Assembly (NCBI RefSeq): GCF_019880555.1
Contig: NZ_JAINVU010000001.1
Location: 682,001 to 746,000 of the forward strand
Direction of reading: 5' to 3'
DNA length: 64,000 nucleotides
DNA from: Hephaestia mangrovi
GTDB taxonomy: Bacteria; Pseudomonadota; Alphaproteobacteria; Sphingomonadales; Sphingomonadaceae
Position numbers and translations under genes: made by a program. The notes beneath the pieces are model-generated. The model was not told the DNA's origin and made no database searches. It worked only from the letters and a program-made list of their open reading frames with translations. Of the stretch, positions 53,608-60,912 are shown piece after piece (position 1 is the first letter of the stretch; each line of letters starts with the position of its first letter).

Positions 53608-53636
53608 TTGTGGCGGCTCGCCTGCATGGCTATAGG
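53608..53636 (+). promoter_or_regulatory. Candidate dksA promoter in a 326-base gene-free stretch
   Basis: Between the Ser-rich gene start (53369) and dksA (53696) I see no gene. TTGTGG (53608-53613), 17 bases, then TATAGG (53631-53636) is the best promoter-like pair, which would start transcription about 53 bases before dksA. Matches to consensus are moderate. No riboswitch or terminator is recognisable in the rest of the stretch. Confidence 0.35.
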
Positions 53637-53695
53637 CCCCCGCAGGGTCGGGATGAGAACGACGCCGGGCGTCTTCGATCCCGCGGGAGGGATGT

Positions 53696-54160
53696 ATGGC
53701 TACGGTGTTCAAAAGCGTGGACGAATCAGGAAAAATTCCGCCGCCGCCGGCGCCCGCGGAGGACGGTTATCGTCCCAGCGCCGACGAACCGTTCATGAAT
53801 GAACGGCAACTCGAATATTTTCGCCAAAAGCTGCTCGACTGGAAGGATGCGATCCTGCGTGAGGCGCAGGGCACGATCTCCCAGTTGCAGAGCGAATCTT
53901 TGCGTGAGGCCGATCTGGCCGATCGTGCGTCGAGCGAGACCGACTGGTCGATCGAGCTCAGGACGCGTGATCGCCAGCGCAAGCTGATCAGTAAGATCGA
54001 ATCGGCGCTGCGCCGTATCGAAGAGGGCGAATACGGTTATTGCGAGGTGACCGGCGAGCCGATCTCGCTGGGCCGGCTGGAGGCGCGGCCGATCGCGACG
54101 ATGACGCTCGAGGCGCAGGAGAGCCACGAGCGCAACGAGAAGATTTCGCGCGAGGATTGA
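53696..54160 (+). CDS. dksA: RNA polymerase-binding transcription factor DksA, zinc-finger-less type
   Basis: DksA enters the RNA polymerase secondary channel and works with ppGpp. The 154 residues carry the coiled-coil tip motif D73-x2-D76-x-A78 (EADLADRAS) and the C-terminal LEARPIAT block. Of the four zinc-finger cysteines of E. coli DksA only Cys116 remains (YGYCEVTGEPIS); the others are Thr, Met and Glu/Gln positions, as in other alphaproteobacterial forms. A Pro-rich N-terminal segment (KIPPPPAPAEDGY) is typical. GGGAGGG precedes the ATG. Confidence 0.93.
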   Translation: MATVFKSVDESGKIPPPPAPAEDGYRPSADEPFMNERQLEYFRQKLLDWKDAILREAQGTISQLQSESLREADLADRASSETDWSIELRTRDRQRKLISKIESALRRIEEGEYGYCEVTGEPISLGRLEARPIATMTLEAQESHERNEKISRED

Positions 54161-54238
54161 TCCATTCCGGCGCGGCGCTTAACAGCTTGAACAGGGATTG
54201 GTGATCTGATCCCTGAAACGGGTTCGCGAGCGAGACGG

Positions 54239-54580
54239 ATGGAGCAATTGGCAAAAGGCAAGGCCATGACCGGCGGGGCAGGCGGCGCGCAGCGGCAGAC
54301 GCCACGCGACAGCCTGTTGCTGACTGCCGGTTTCCGGCTGAAGGGCAGCGATCAGATCGAGCAGGTGCGGATTCGCAACCTGTCGGCCGGCGGCCTGATG
54401 GCGGAGGTCGCCGAAGACATCGATCGTGATGCCGAGGTCGAGGTTCAGGTTCGCGGAATCGGCTGGATTTCGGGGCGGATCGCCTGGCAGGCGATGGGCC
54501 GCGTCGGCGTTGCCTTCGACAAGGAAATCGATCCGAAGAAGGCGCGCAAGCCTGTCGGCCGCGCCAAAAAGGCCGATTGA
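54239..54580 (+). CDS. PilZ domain protein (c-di-GMP receptor)
   Basis: A 113-residue single-domain PilZ protein. The c-di-GMP-binding motifs are R19-x3-R23 (RQTPR) and N47-x-S49-x2-G52 (NLSAGG), both intact. A short basic tail ends the protein. It is 78 bases downstream of dksA on the same strand and may share its transcript. The target is unknown; the GGDEF-EAL protein at 12367 could set the ligand level. Confidence 0.88.
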   Translation: MEQLAKGKAMTGGAGGAQRQTPRDSLLLTAGFRLKGSDQIEQVRIRNLSAGGLMAEVAEDIDRDAEVEVQVRGIGWISGRIAWQAMGRVGVAFDKEIDPKKARKPVGRAKKAD

Positions 54581-54613
54581 TCCTCGGCCGTATCGTGCTG
54601 GATAGCCCGAACC

Positions 54614-54636
54614 GGCGCCGGCGAGGGGCCGGCGCC
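54614..54636. terminator. Hairpin between convergent pilZ and DUF465 genes
   Basis: GGCGCCGGC (54614-54622) pairs with GCCGGCGCC (54628-54636) around a five-base loop. It stands between two convergent genes and may end both transcripts, but there is no T tract on either side. Confidence 0.5.
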
Positions 54637-54652
54637 TGAACAGCAGCGGCGA

Positions 54653-54808
54653 TCAGATCGCCGCCAGTTCTTCCTTCACGCGAAGTTTCTGCTTCTTGAG
54701 GGTGGCCAAGGTCCGCGAGTCGGGCAAGGGACGGTGCGACTCGGCAGCGATCTGCCGTTCGAGCCCGGCATGCTTGGCCGCAAGTGCCGAAAGATGCGCG
54801 TTTTGCAT
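54653..54808 (-). CDS. DUF465 (YdcH-like) small protein, copy 1
   Basis: A 51-residue, highly charged helical protein of the DUF465 family (MQNAHLSALAAKHAGLERQI ... LKKQKLRVKEELAAI). The family has no assigned function; structures show a helical hairpin. AAGGAGGA lies before the ATG. The second copy lies divergently at 54981. Confidence 0.88.
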   Translation of the reverse strand: MQNAHLSALAAKHAGLERQIAAESHRPLPDSRTLATLKKQKLRVKEELAAI

Positions 54809-54980
54809 GGAAGCGGTCCTCCTTGGTTGATTGACCATCGAACAGTAAATCACGCATTCGTTCCGATGTCGCCCCCGAACATGGTTACAATCGACAAGAG
54901 AGGGTGATTCGCGCGACCACCGGTTGGCGGGATTCGCTCCACCGCCGTGGCATCACGGCCTGTCGTAAAGGGGGTTTGGC

Positions 54981-55178
54981 GTGGACGAACAGGAACAGCT
55001 CGCCGGCCGCCTCGCCGCGCTCAAGACCGAACATCGCGATCTCGATGCAGCGATCACCGCGCTCGCCGAATCGGGCCGCGACCAGCTGGCGATCGCGCGC
55101 CTGAAGAAGCGCAAGCTCGTCTTGCGGGACGAGATCAGCCTGATCGAGGATCAGCTCATTCCCGACATCATCGCCTGA
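54981..55178 (+). CDS. DUF465 (YdcH-like) small protein, copy 2
   Basis: A 65-residue DUF465 protein (LAALKTEHRDLDAAI ... RLKKRKLVLRDEISLIEDQL). The GTG start has AAGGGGG nine bases upstream. It is divergent from copy 1 with about 170 bases between the two start codons, and reads toward the DUF1993 gene 73 bases downstream. Confidence 0.88.
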   Translation: MDEQEQLAGRLAALKTEHRDLDAAITALAESGRDQLAIARLKKRKLVLRDEISLIEDQLIPDIIA

Positions 55179-55251
55179 TCTTCCCGGACGGGTCTTGCGG
55201 CTCGGTCGCCGCGCGACCACCTGATGCCCGCTACATCGGGAGACGCACGAC

Positions 55252-55755
55252 ATGCCTTCGCTCTACGACACCACCATCGCCGCTTTCCTGCGCGGGTTCG
55301 ACACGCTTTCGGCGATCCTCGAAAAGGGGCGCGCTTATGCCGCGGAGCAGGGTTGGGACGAGAGCGAACTGACCACCGCGCGGCTGATCGCGGACATGGC
55401 GCCGCTGACCGCGCAGGTGCAGCGTTGCAGCGATACCGCCAAGGGACTCGCGGTGCGCATCGGCCAGGTCGAAAACGTCGCAATGGCCGACGAGGAAGTG
55501 ACGCTCGACGACCTCCAGGCGCGGATTGAAAAGACCGTGCAGTTCCTCCGTTCGGTGCCGCGCGAAGCGTTCGAGGGCCGCGAGGATGCCCAGGTCGTGC
55601 TGCCCACGCCATCGGGCGACATTCCCTTCACCGCGCGCGATTATGCGATCGGCTTCGCGATCCCCAATTTCTATTTCCACCTCACCACCGCTTATGCGCT
55701 GCTGCGCATGAAGGGCGTGCCGATCGGCAAGCTCGATTATCTCGGCCGCGCCTGA
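55252..55755 (+). CDS. DUF1993 family protein
   Basis: A 167-residue protein of DUF1993, predicted to have a DinB-like four-helix bundle without a confirmed role. Family blocks: LYDTTIAAFLRGFDTLSAILEKG near the start, MAPLTAQVQRCSDTAKG in the middle, FTARDYAIGFAIPNFYFHLTTAYALLR at the end. A short hairpin (GGCCGCG at 55744-55750 with CGCGGCC at 55756-55762) spans its stop and separates it from the convergent transporter gene. Confidence 0.9.
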   Translation: MPSLYDTTIAAFLRGFDTLSAILEKGRAYAAEQGWDESELTTARLIADMAPLTAQVQRCSDTAKGLAVRIGQVENVAMADEEVTLDDLQARIEKTVQFLRSVPREAFEGREDAQVVLPTPSGDIPFTARDYAIGFAIPNFYFHLTTAYALLRMKGVPIGKLDYLGRA

Positions 55756-55771
55756 CGCGGCCGGCCCGATC

Positions 55772-57430
55772 CTACCAATGCACCTGCCGCAGCCCCGGCA
55801 GGATGCCGCCGATCCGGTCCCCCAGCGACGAGCCGATATCGCGTTCGATCAGGCGCGTGACCGCCGGCGGCGCATTGCCGCGATGGAGCGCGCGCAGTTG
55901 CTCGCTCACGGTCGCGTCGGCGCGGGTGCGGCGCTGGTTGTGGCGCACGTAATCGAGCCAGGTCGGCACGTGATAGCGTTCCAGCCAGCGCGTCGGCTCG
56001 GCGAGGTCGCGCAGCAGGTGCCAATGGCGCGCCCCGTCGCGGCGGCGGATGCGGCGGCGCTCGGCCATCACCGTCAGGAAGGCGATCTCGTCGGCCGGGT
56101 CGATCGCATATTCGATGGTGATGACGATCGGCCCGCTGCGCGCGTCGACCGGCACGTCCGTCTCGGGCGCGGTGAAGTCGCGCAGCGGCGCGAGGTCGAG
56201 ATCCTCCACCTCGGGCAGGCGAAACGCGAGCGCGGCGATCACGGCGGCGGCCTGGACGATCGCCGCCAGCACCAGCGTGCGGCCGATGCCGTGCTCCTCG
56301 GCCAGCACGCCCCATAGCCAGCTGCCGAACGACATGCCGCCGAAGGTCGCCATCTGGTAAAGCGCGATCGCGCGCCCCGCGACCCAGCGCGGCGAGGCCA
56401 TCTGCACGACGACGTTGAAGCTCGATAGCACGATGATCCAGCAGCCGCCGGTGATCGCCAGCGCGGCCAGCGTCAGCGGCAGGAAGCTGCTCAGCCCGAT
56501 GACCGCGGTAGCCAGCGCGAAGCCGGCGCTGGCCAGCCGGACGACCGCCTCGGTCGAGCCCGATCGCCGCGCCATGCCGCCGATCAGTGCGCCGCCGACG
56601 GCGCCGATCCCGAATGCGCCGAGCAGCACGCCATAGGTGAACGATCCGCCGCCGACGAGGTCGCGCGCGACCAGCGGCAGCAGCGCCTGGATCGCGATCG
56701 AGCCGACCCCGAACAAGGCGCTGCGCACCAGCACGACGAGGATGTGCGGCGACATCGCGACGTAGCGTACCCCCGCGCTCATCGCATGGTGCAGCCGTTC
56801 GCGCGGCAGCGTCTGTTGCGGCAGATCGGGGCGCCAGCGCAGCAGCACGCCGAACAGGCCGAGATACGACAGCACGTTGAACGCGAACGCCGCCGCCGCG
56901 CCGGCCGCGGCGACGATCAGCCCGCCGACCGCGGGCCCCACGCTGCGCGCGAGGTTGAACCCCATCGAATTGAGCGCGACCGCGCCCGACAGATCCTCGC
57001 GCGGCACCATCTCGGGCACCGAGCTTTGCCAGGCGGGCCGGTTGAAGGCGTTGCCGCAGCCGATCAGGAAGGTGAAGGTCAACAGCAGCCAGGGCGTGAC
57101 GAGGTTGAACCAGGTCGTCAGCATCAGCCCGGCGGAGACCAGGAACAGAAAGGCCTGCGCGCCGATCAGCACGCGCCGGCGGTCATATTGATCGGCGATC
57201 GCCCCGGCGGCGAGCGACAGCAGCATCACCGGCAGTGTTCGCGATGCCTGGACCAGCGCGACCATCGACGCCGGTGCGGCGAGCATCACCATCATCCACG
57301 CCGCGCCGACGCCCTCGATCAGCCCACCGAAATTGGAGATCGTGCTGGTGATCCACACCCAGCGGAAGATGCGGTGGCGGAACGGCCGGAACGGCGACAC
57401 GCGGGCTGGCGGAGACGTCGTGTCGTTCAA
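55772..57430 (-). CDS. MFS exporter (EntS-like) with C-terminal ferredoxin-fold domain
   Basis: A 552-residue inner-membrane transporter. Residues about 15-410 hold about 12 membrane helices in the pattern of the EntS/MFS_3 exporters, with IADQYDRRRVLIGAQ in the first cytoplasmic loop and the GNAFNRPAWQSSVPEMVPREDLSGAVALNS segment. Residues about 430-530 form an extra soluble domain (VITIEYAIDPADEIAFLTVMAERRR) that looks like a dimeric alpha/beta-barrel (ABM-type) domain. The cargo is unknown. The Cds1-like gene lies upstream on the same strand, 82 bases before it. Confidence 0.88.
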   Translation of the reverse strand: MNDTTSPPARVSPFRPFRHRIFRWVWITSTISNFGGLIEGVGAAWMMVMLAAPASMVALVQASRTLPVMLLSLAAGAIADQYDRRRVLIGAQAFLFLVSAGLMLTTWFNLVTPWLLLTFTFLIGCGNAFNRPAWQSSVPEMVPREDLSGAVALNSMGFNLARSVGPAVGGLIVAAAGAAAAFAFNVLSYLGLFGVLLRWRPDLPQQTLPRERLHHAMSAGVRYVAMSPHILVVLVRSALFGVGSIAIQALLPLVARDLVGGGSFTYGVLLGAFGIGAVGGALIGGMARRSGSTEAVVRLASAGFALATAVIGLSSFLPLTLAALAITGGCWIIVLSSFNVVVQMASPRWVAGRAIALYQMATFGGMSFGSWLWGVLAEEHGIGRTLVLAAIVQAAAVIAALAFRLPEVEDLDLAPLRDFTAPETDVPVDARSGPIVITIEYAIDPADEIAFLTVMAERRRIRRRDGARHWHLLRDLAEPTRWLERYHVPTWLDYVRHNQRRTRADATVSEQLRALHRGNAPPAVTRLIERDIGSSLGDRIGGILPGLRQVHW

Positions 57431-57512
57431 GGCCGTTGATGCTCCCCGTTTGCTGCCCGCCGCGCTGCCATGCGCGCTTTCGCCGATGGGGGCAATACGG
57501 CCGGGATGCCGG

Positions 57513-58544
57513 TCAGTTCCCGTGCGCGGCGTACCAGGCGTCGTCGTAGAGCGTGTCGAGATAGCGTTCGCCAGAATCGCAGATCAGGCTGACGATACTG
57601 CCTTCCTCGCCGCGCTTCGCCATCTCCTCGGCGAGCAGGGTCACCCCCACCATGTTGGTCCCGGTCGACGGGCCGACCCGCTTGCCGAGCTCGATCGACA
57701 CGGCGCGCGCGGCGGCGAGGCTGTCCTTGTCGGCAACCGGGATCATGCGGTCGATCACGTGGCGCTGGAAGCTTGGCTCGACGCGCGGGCGGCCGATCCC
57801 CTCGATGCGGCTGCCGCTCGCCTTGAGGTCGGTGCGCCCGGTTTCCCAATGCTCGGCGAATACCGATCCCTCGGGATCGACCACCGCCAGCCGGGTGCGC
57901 TTGCAGCAGGTGCGGCGATAGCGAATGAACCGCCCGATCGTTGCCGAGGTGCCGCCGGTGCCGGCGCCGACCACGATCCAGCTCGGCACCGGATGCCGCT
58001 CGCTCGCCATCTGCTCGAAGATCGATTCGGCGATATTGTTGTTGCCGCGCCAGTCGGTGGCGCGCTCGGCATAGGTGAACTGGTCCATGTAGTGCCCGCC
58101 GGTTTCGTCAGCGAGCTTCTGCGCGGCGGCGTAGATATCGCCGGGCGGCACCGGGTGGCAGGTGCCGCCGAGCCGCTCGATCTCGGCGAGCTTGGCGGGC
58201 GCAGTGGTCGCCGGCACCACCGCGACGAACTTGAGCCCCAGCAGCCGCGCGAAATAGGCTTCCGAAATCGCCGCCGAGCCCGACGATGCCTCGATCACCG
58301 CGGTGTCCGGCCCGATCCAGCCGTTGCACAGCGCATAGAGGAACAGCGATCGCGCCAGCCGATGTTTGAGCGAGCCCGACGGATGGCTCGATTCGTCCTT
58401 GAGATAGAGGTCGATGCCGGCGTGCGGGCTGGCGGATAGCTTGACGAGATGGGTGTCGGCGGAGCGCTGGCGGTCGGCCTCGATCTCGCCGATCGCCCAG
58501 TCGAGCCAGTCGCGGCAGGAACGGGTCGGGGTGTGGACGGTCAT
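57513..58544 (-). CDS. PLP-dependent cysteine synthase-family enzyme, Cds1-like
   Basis: A 343-residue fold-type II PLP enzyme. The lysine that binds PLP is in [14 protein letters not shown] (about 60); [12 protein letters not shown] and [16 protein letters not shown] (phosphate loop) are present. The long HPSGSLKHR segment and overall plan resemble the cysteine desulfhydrase Cds1 more than CysK/CysM, so it may release sulfide, pyruvate and ammonia from cysteine. Assignment to reaction is inference. It is upstream of the MFS exporter on the same strand. Confidence 0.85.
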   Translation of the reverse strand: MTVHTPTRSCRDWLDWAIGEIEADRQRSADTHLVKLSASPHAGIDLYLKDESSHPSGSLKHRLARSLFLYALCNGWIGPDTAVIEASSGSAAISEAYFARLLGLKFVAVVPATTAPAKLAEIERLGGTCHPVPPGDIYAAAQKLADETGGHYMDQFTYAERATDWRGNNNIAESIFEQMASERHPVPSWIVVGAGTGGTSATIGRFIRYRRTCCKRTRLAVVDPEGSVFAEHWETGRTDLKASGSRIEGIGRPRVEPSFQRHVIDRMIPVADKDSLAAARAVSIELGKRVGPSTGTNMVGVTLLAEEMAKRGEEGSIVSLICDSGERYLDTLYDDAWYAAHGN

Positions 58545-58693
58545 GGCGCCTCTAAATCACCATTCACGCGCGCGCGCCACCCCGCAGGATCGCAGCGTGG
58601 CGGCAGCGGGGAATTTTGTTGCGCCGGCCTCGACAGGGCGTGCGCGCTATGGGCTTATGCGCCGCAACGAGACTCACAGGGAGACGCGAGCGC

Positions 58694-60655
58694 ATGCGCA
58701 CGACACGCTGGTTGAAGGGAACGGCCGCCGCGGCGGCATTGGTGATGCTGACGGGGGCAAGCGCGCCCGGCTATGATCCGCTGGAAACCTTCGCGCCGCT
58801 CGATCTCGGCCAGCCGGTCAATGTCTATCGCTCGGCCAACGGCATGCCCGGCCCGCAATATTGGCAGAACAAGGCCGATTATCAGATCCACGCCAGCCTC
58901 GATCCGGCAGCGAAAACGCTCAGCGCGACGATGCAGATCACCTATACCAACAACAGCCCCGACACGCTCGAGGTGCTGTGGCTGCAGGTCGAGCAGAATC
59001 TCTACAAGCCCGATTCGCGCGGCTACATGTCGTTCGGCGGGCCGCTCCGCGGGCAGACCGACGGCATGCACTTCGATTCGACCGCGGTGTCGGTCGCAGG
59101 CGGCAAGTCGGTCGCGGTGACGCCGCTGGTCAGCGACACCCGCGCGCAACTGCAATTGCCGGCGCCGCTCAAGCACGGCGAGAAGGCGGTCGTTACGATC
59201 CGCTATCATTTCACCATTCCCGGCACGTTCGGCGGCCGCATGGCCTGGGGCACATCGCGCGATGGCGAGATTTTCGATCTCGCGCAATGGTATCCGCGCA
59301 TGGCGGTCTATGACGATATCCGCGGCTGGGATACGGCTCCCTATCTCGCGCAGGAATTCTACCTCGAATATGGCGATTTCGATTATTGGGTGACGGTGCC
59401 GTCGAACATGCTGGTCGCCGGCTCGGGCGAGCTGGTCAATCCGCAAGACGTGCTGACCAGGACGCAGCTCGATCGCTTCGAAAAGGCGAAGCAGAGCGAC
59501 AAGACGGTGATGATCCGCTCGCCGCAGGAAATCGCCGATCCCGCCACCCGGCCCAGCCAGGGCGGCACGCTGACCTGGCATTACCGGATGCACGACACCC
59601 GCGACGTCGCGTTCAGCGCGTCCTCGGTGTTCGCCTGGGATGCCGCGCGGATCAACCTGCCCGGCGGCAAGACCGCACTTGCCGAGAGCTTCTATCCGGC
59701 CGAAAGCCAGGGCAATGCCCGCTGGGGCCGCTCGACCGAATATATGAAGGACGCGGTCGAGAACTTCTCGCGTCGCTGGTATCCCTATCCCTGGCCCGCC
59801 GCGATCAACATCGCCGGGCCGGCGACCGGCATGGAATATCCGGGGATCGTGTTCGACGGGATCGACGATGCCGGCAAGGTGCTGTTCTGGATCAGCGCGC
59901 ACGAGATCGGCCATAGCTGGTTCCCGATGATCGTCGGCTCCAACGAGCGCCGCGATGCGTGGATGGACGAAGGCTTCAACACCTTCATCGACACCTATGA
60001 ATCGGACGATTTCAACCACGGCGAATATGGGCCGAAGCGCGATAGCGAATATGCGCCGGGCGGCGGCAATCCGGTCGACGAGATTTTGCCGCTGCTCGCC
60101 GATCCCGATGCGCCGCCGATCATCAGCCGTGCGGATACGATCATCGAGAAATACCGTCACCCGATGACCTATTTCAAATCGGCGCTCGGCTTGCGGCTGC
60201 TGCGCGAGGAGATTCTCGGTCCCGAGCGGTTCGATCACGCCTTCCGCCGCTACATCGCTGCCTGGGCGTTCAAGCATCCCAAGCCCGCCGATTTCTTCCG
60301 TGCGATGGAAAGCGATGCCGGCGAGGATCTGAGCTACTGGTGGCGTGGCTGGTATTTCCACAACTGGCAGCTCGATCTTGCCGTCACCGGCGTGTCCTAT
60401 GTCCATGACGACCCGAAGCAGGGTGGGCTGGTAACGGTCGCGGCGAAGGACAAGCTGGTCATGCCGGCGACGCTGCGCATCACCTTCGCCGACGGCTCGA
60501 CCAGGGACATGCGGCTGCCGGCGGAAACCTGGATTCGCCAGGCCGCGACGGCAGTGCCGGTCGGCGGCACGTCGCAGGTGGTCAGCGCCGTGATCGATCC
60601 CGATCACCACCTTCCCGACAAGGACAGGAGCAACAACGCCTATCCGTCAAAGTAA
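58694..60655 (+). CDS. Secreted M1-family metallopeptidase
   Basis: A 653-residue zinc aminopeptidase-like protein with an N-terminal signal (about 1-25) and the gluzincin site H403-E404-x2-H407 (HEIGHSWF) plus the third ligand Glu426 (WMDEGFNTF), which fits HExxH-x18-E. TGMEYPGIVF stands where family members have GxMEN. The start at 58694 is used because the peptide then begins with a clean signal sequence. It is followed by an S46 peptidase, 257 bases downstream on the same strand. Confidence 0.92.
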   Translation: MRTTRWLKGTAAAAALVMLTGASAPGYDPLETFAPLDLGQPVNVYRSANGMPGPQYWQNKADYQIHASLDPAAKTLSATMQITYTNNSPDTLEVLWLQVEQNLYKPDSRGYMSFGGPLRGQTDGMHFDSTAVSVAGGKSVAVTPLVSDTRAQLQLPAPLKHGEKAVVTIRYHFTIPGTFGGRMAWGTSRDGEIFDLAQWYPRMAVYDDIRGWDTAPYLAQEFYLEYGDFDYWVTVPSNMLVAGSGELVNPQDVLTRTQLDRFEKAKQSDKTVMIRSPQEIADPATRPSQGGTLTWHYRMHDTRDVAFSASSVFAWDAARINLPGGKTALAESFYPAESQGNARWGRSTEYMKDAVENFSRRWYPYPWPAAINIAGPATGMEYPGIVFDGIDDAGKVLFWISAHEIGHSWFPMIVGSNERRDAWMDEGFNTFIDTYESDDFNHGEYGPKRDSEYAPGGGNPVDEILPLLADPDAPPIISRADTIIEKYRHPMTYFKSALGLRLLREEILGPERFDHAFRRYIAAWAFKHPKPADFFRAMESDAGEDLSYWWRGWYFHNWQLDLAVTGVSYVHDDPKQGGLVTVAAKDKLVMPATLRITFADGSTRDMRLPAETWIRQAATAVPVGGTSQVVSAVIDPDHHLPDKDRSNNAYPSK

Positions 60656-60719
60656 GCCGCGTGCGCCCGCGACAGCCGGAGCCTTGATATCCGAATCCGA
60701 AGTGCGTCTCATAGCCACC

Positions 60720-60745
60720 GTCACCCTGAACTCGTTTCAGGGTCC
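60720..60745. repeat. Short palindromic repeat in the M1-S46 gap
   Basis: GTCACCCTGAACTCGTTTCA... over 26 bases, with arms ACCCTGAA and TTCAGGGT around CTCGT. It belongs with the repeats at 50425 and 52358. It lies in the 257-base interval between the two peptidase genes, which otherwise holds only the S46 gene leader. Confidence 0.75.
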
Positions 60746-60912
60746 ATGGCGCTCCGCTATCGTCGAGGTCGCCGGTCGTTGTGGCGCCATGATGCTGGAG
60801 CAGGTTGGCGCCCTTGCGGCGCACGTCGCAGGCGTAACGGAAAGATACATTGTCGCACCGCGTGCCGCCGGATAGAAACCCGGTATCGATAGAAACAAAA
60901 AAGGGGATGACG

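Noticed and set aside
53432..53635. Possible 67-residue gene before dksA
   Set aside because: No ribosome binding site, no recognisable pattern, atypical codon use; the stretch is better read as the dksA promoter region.
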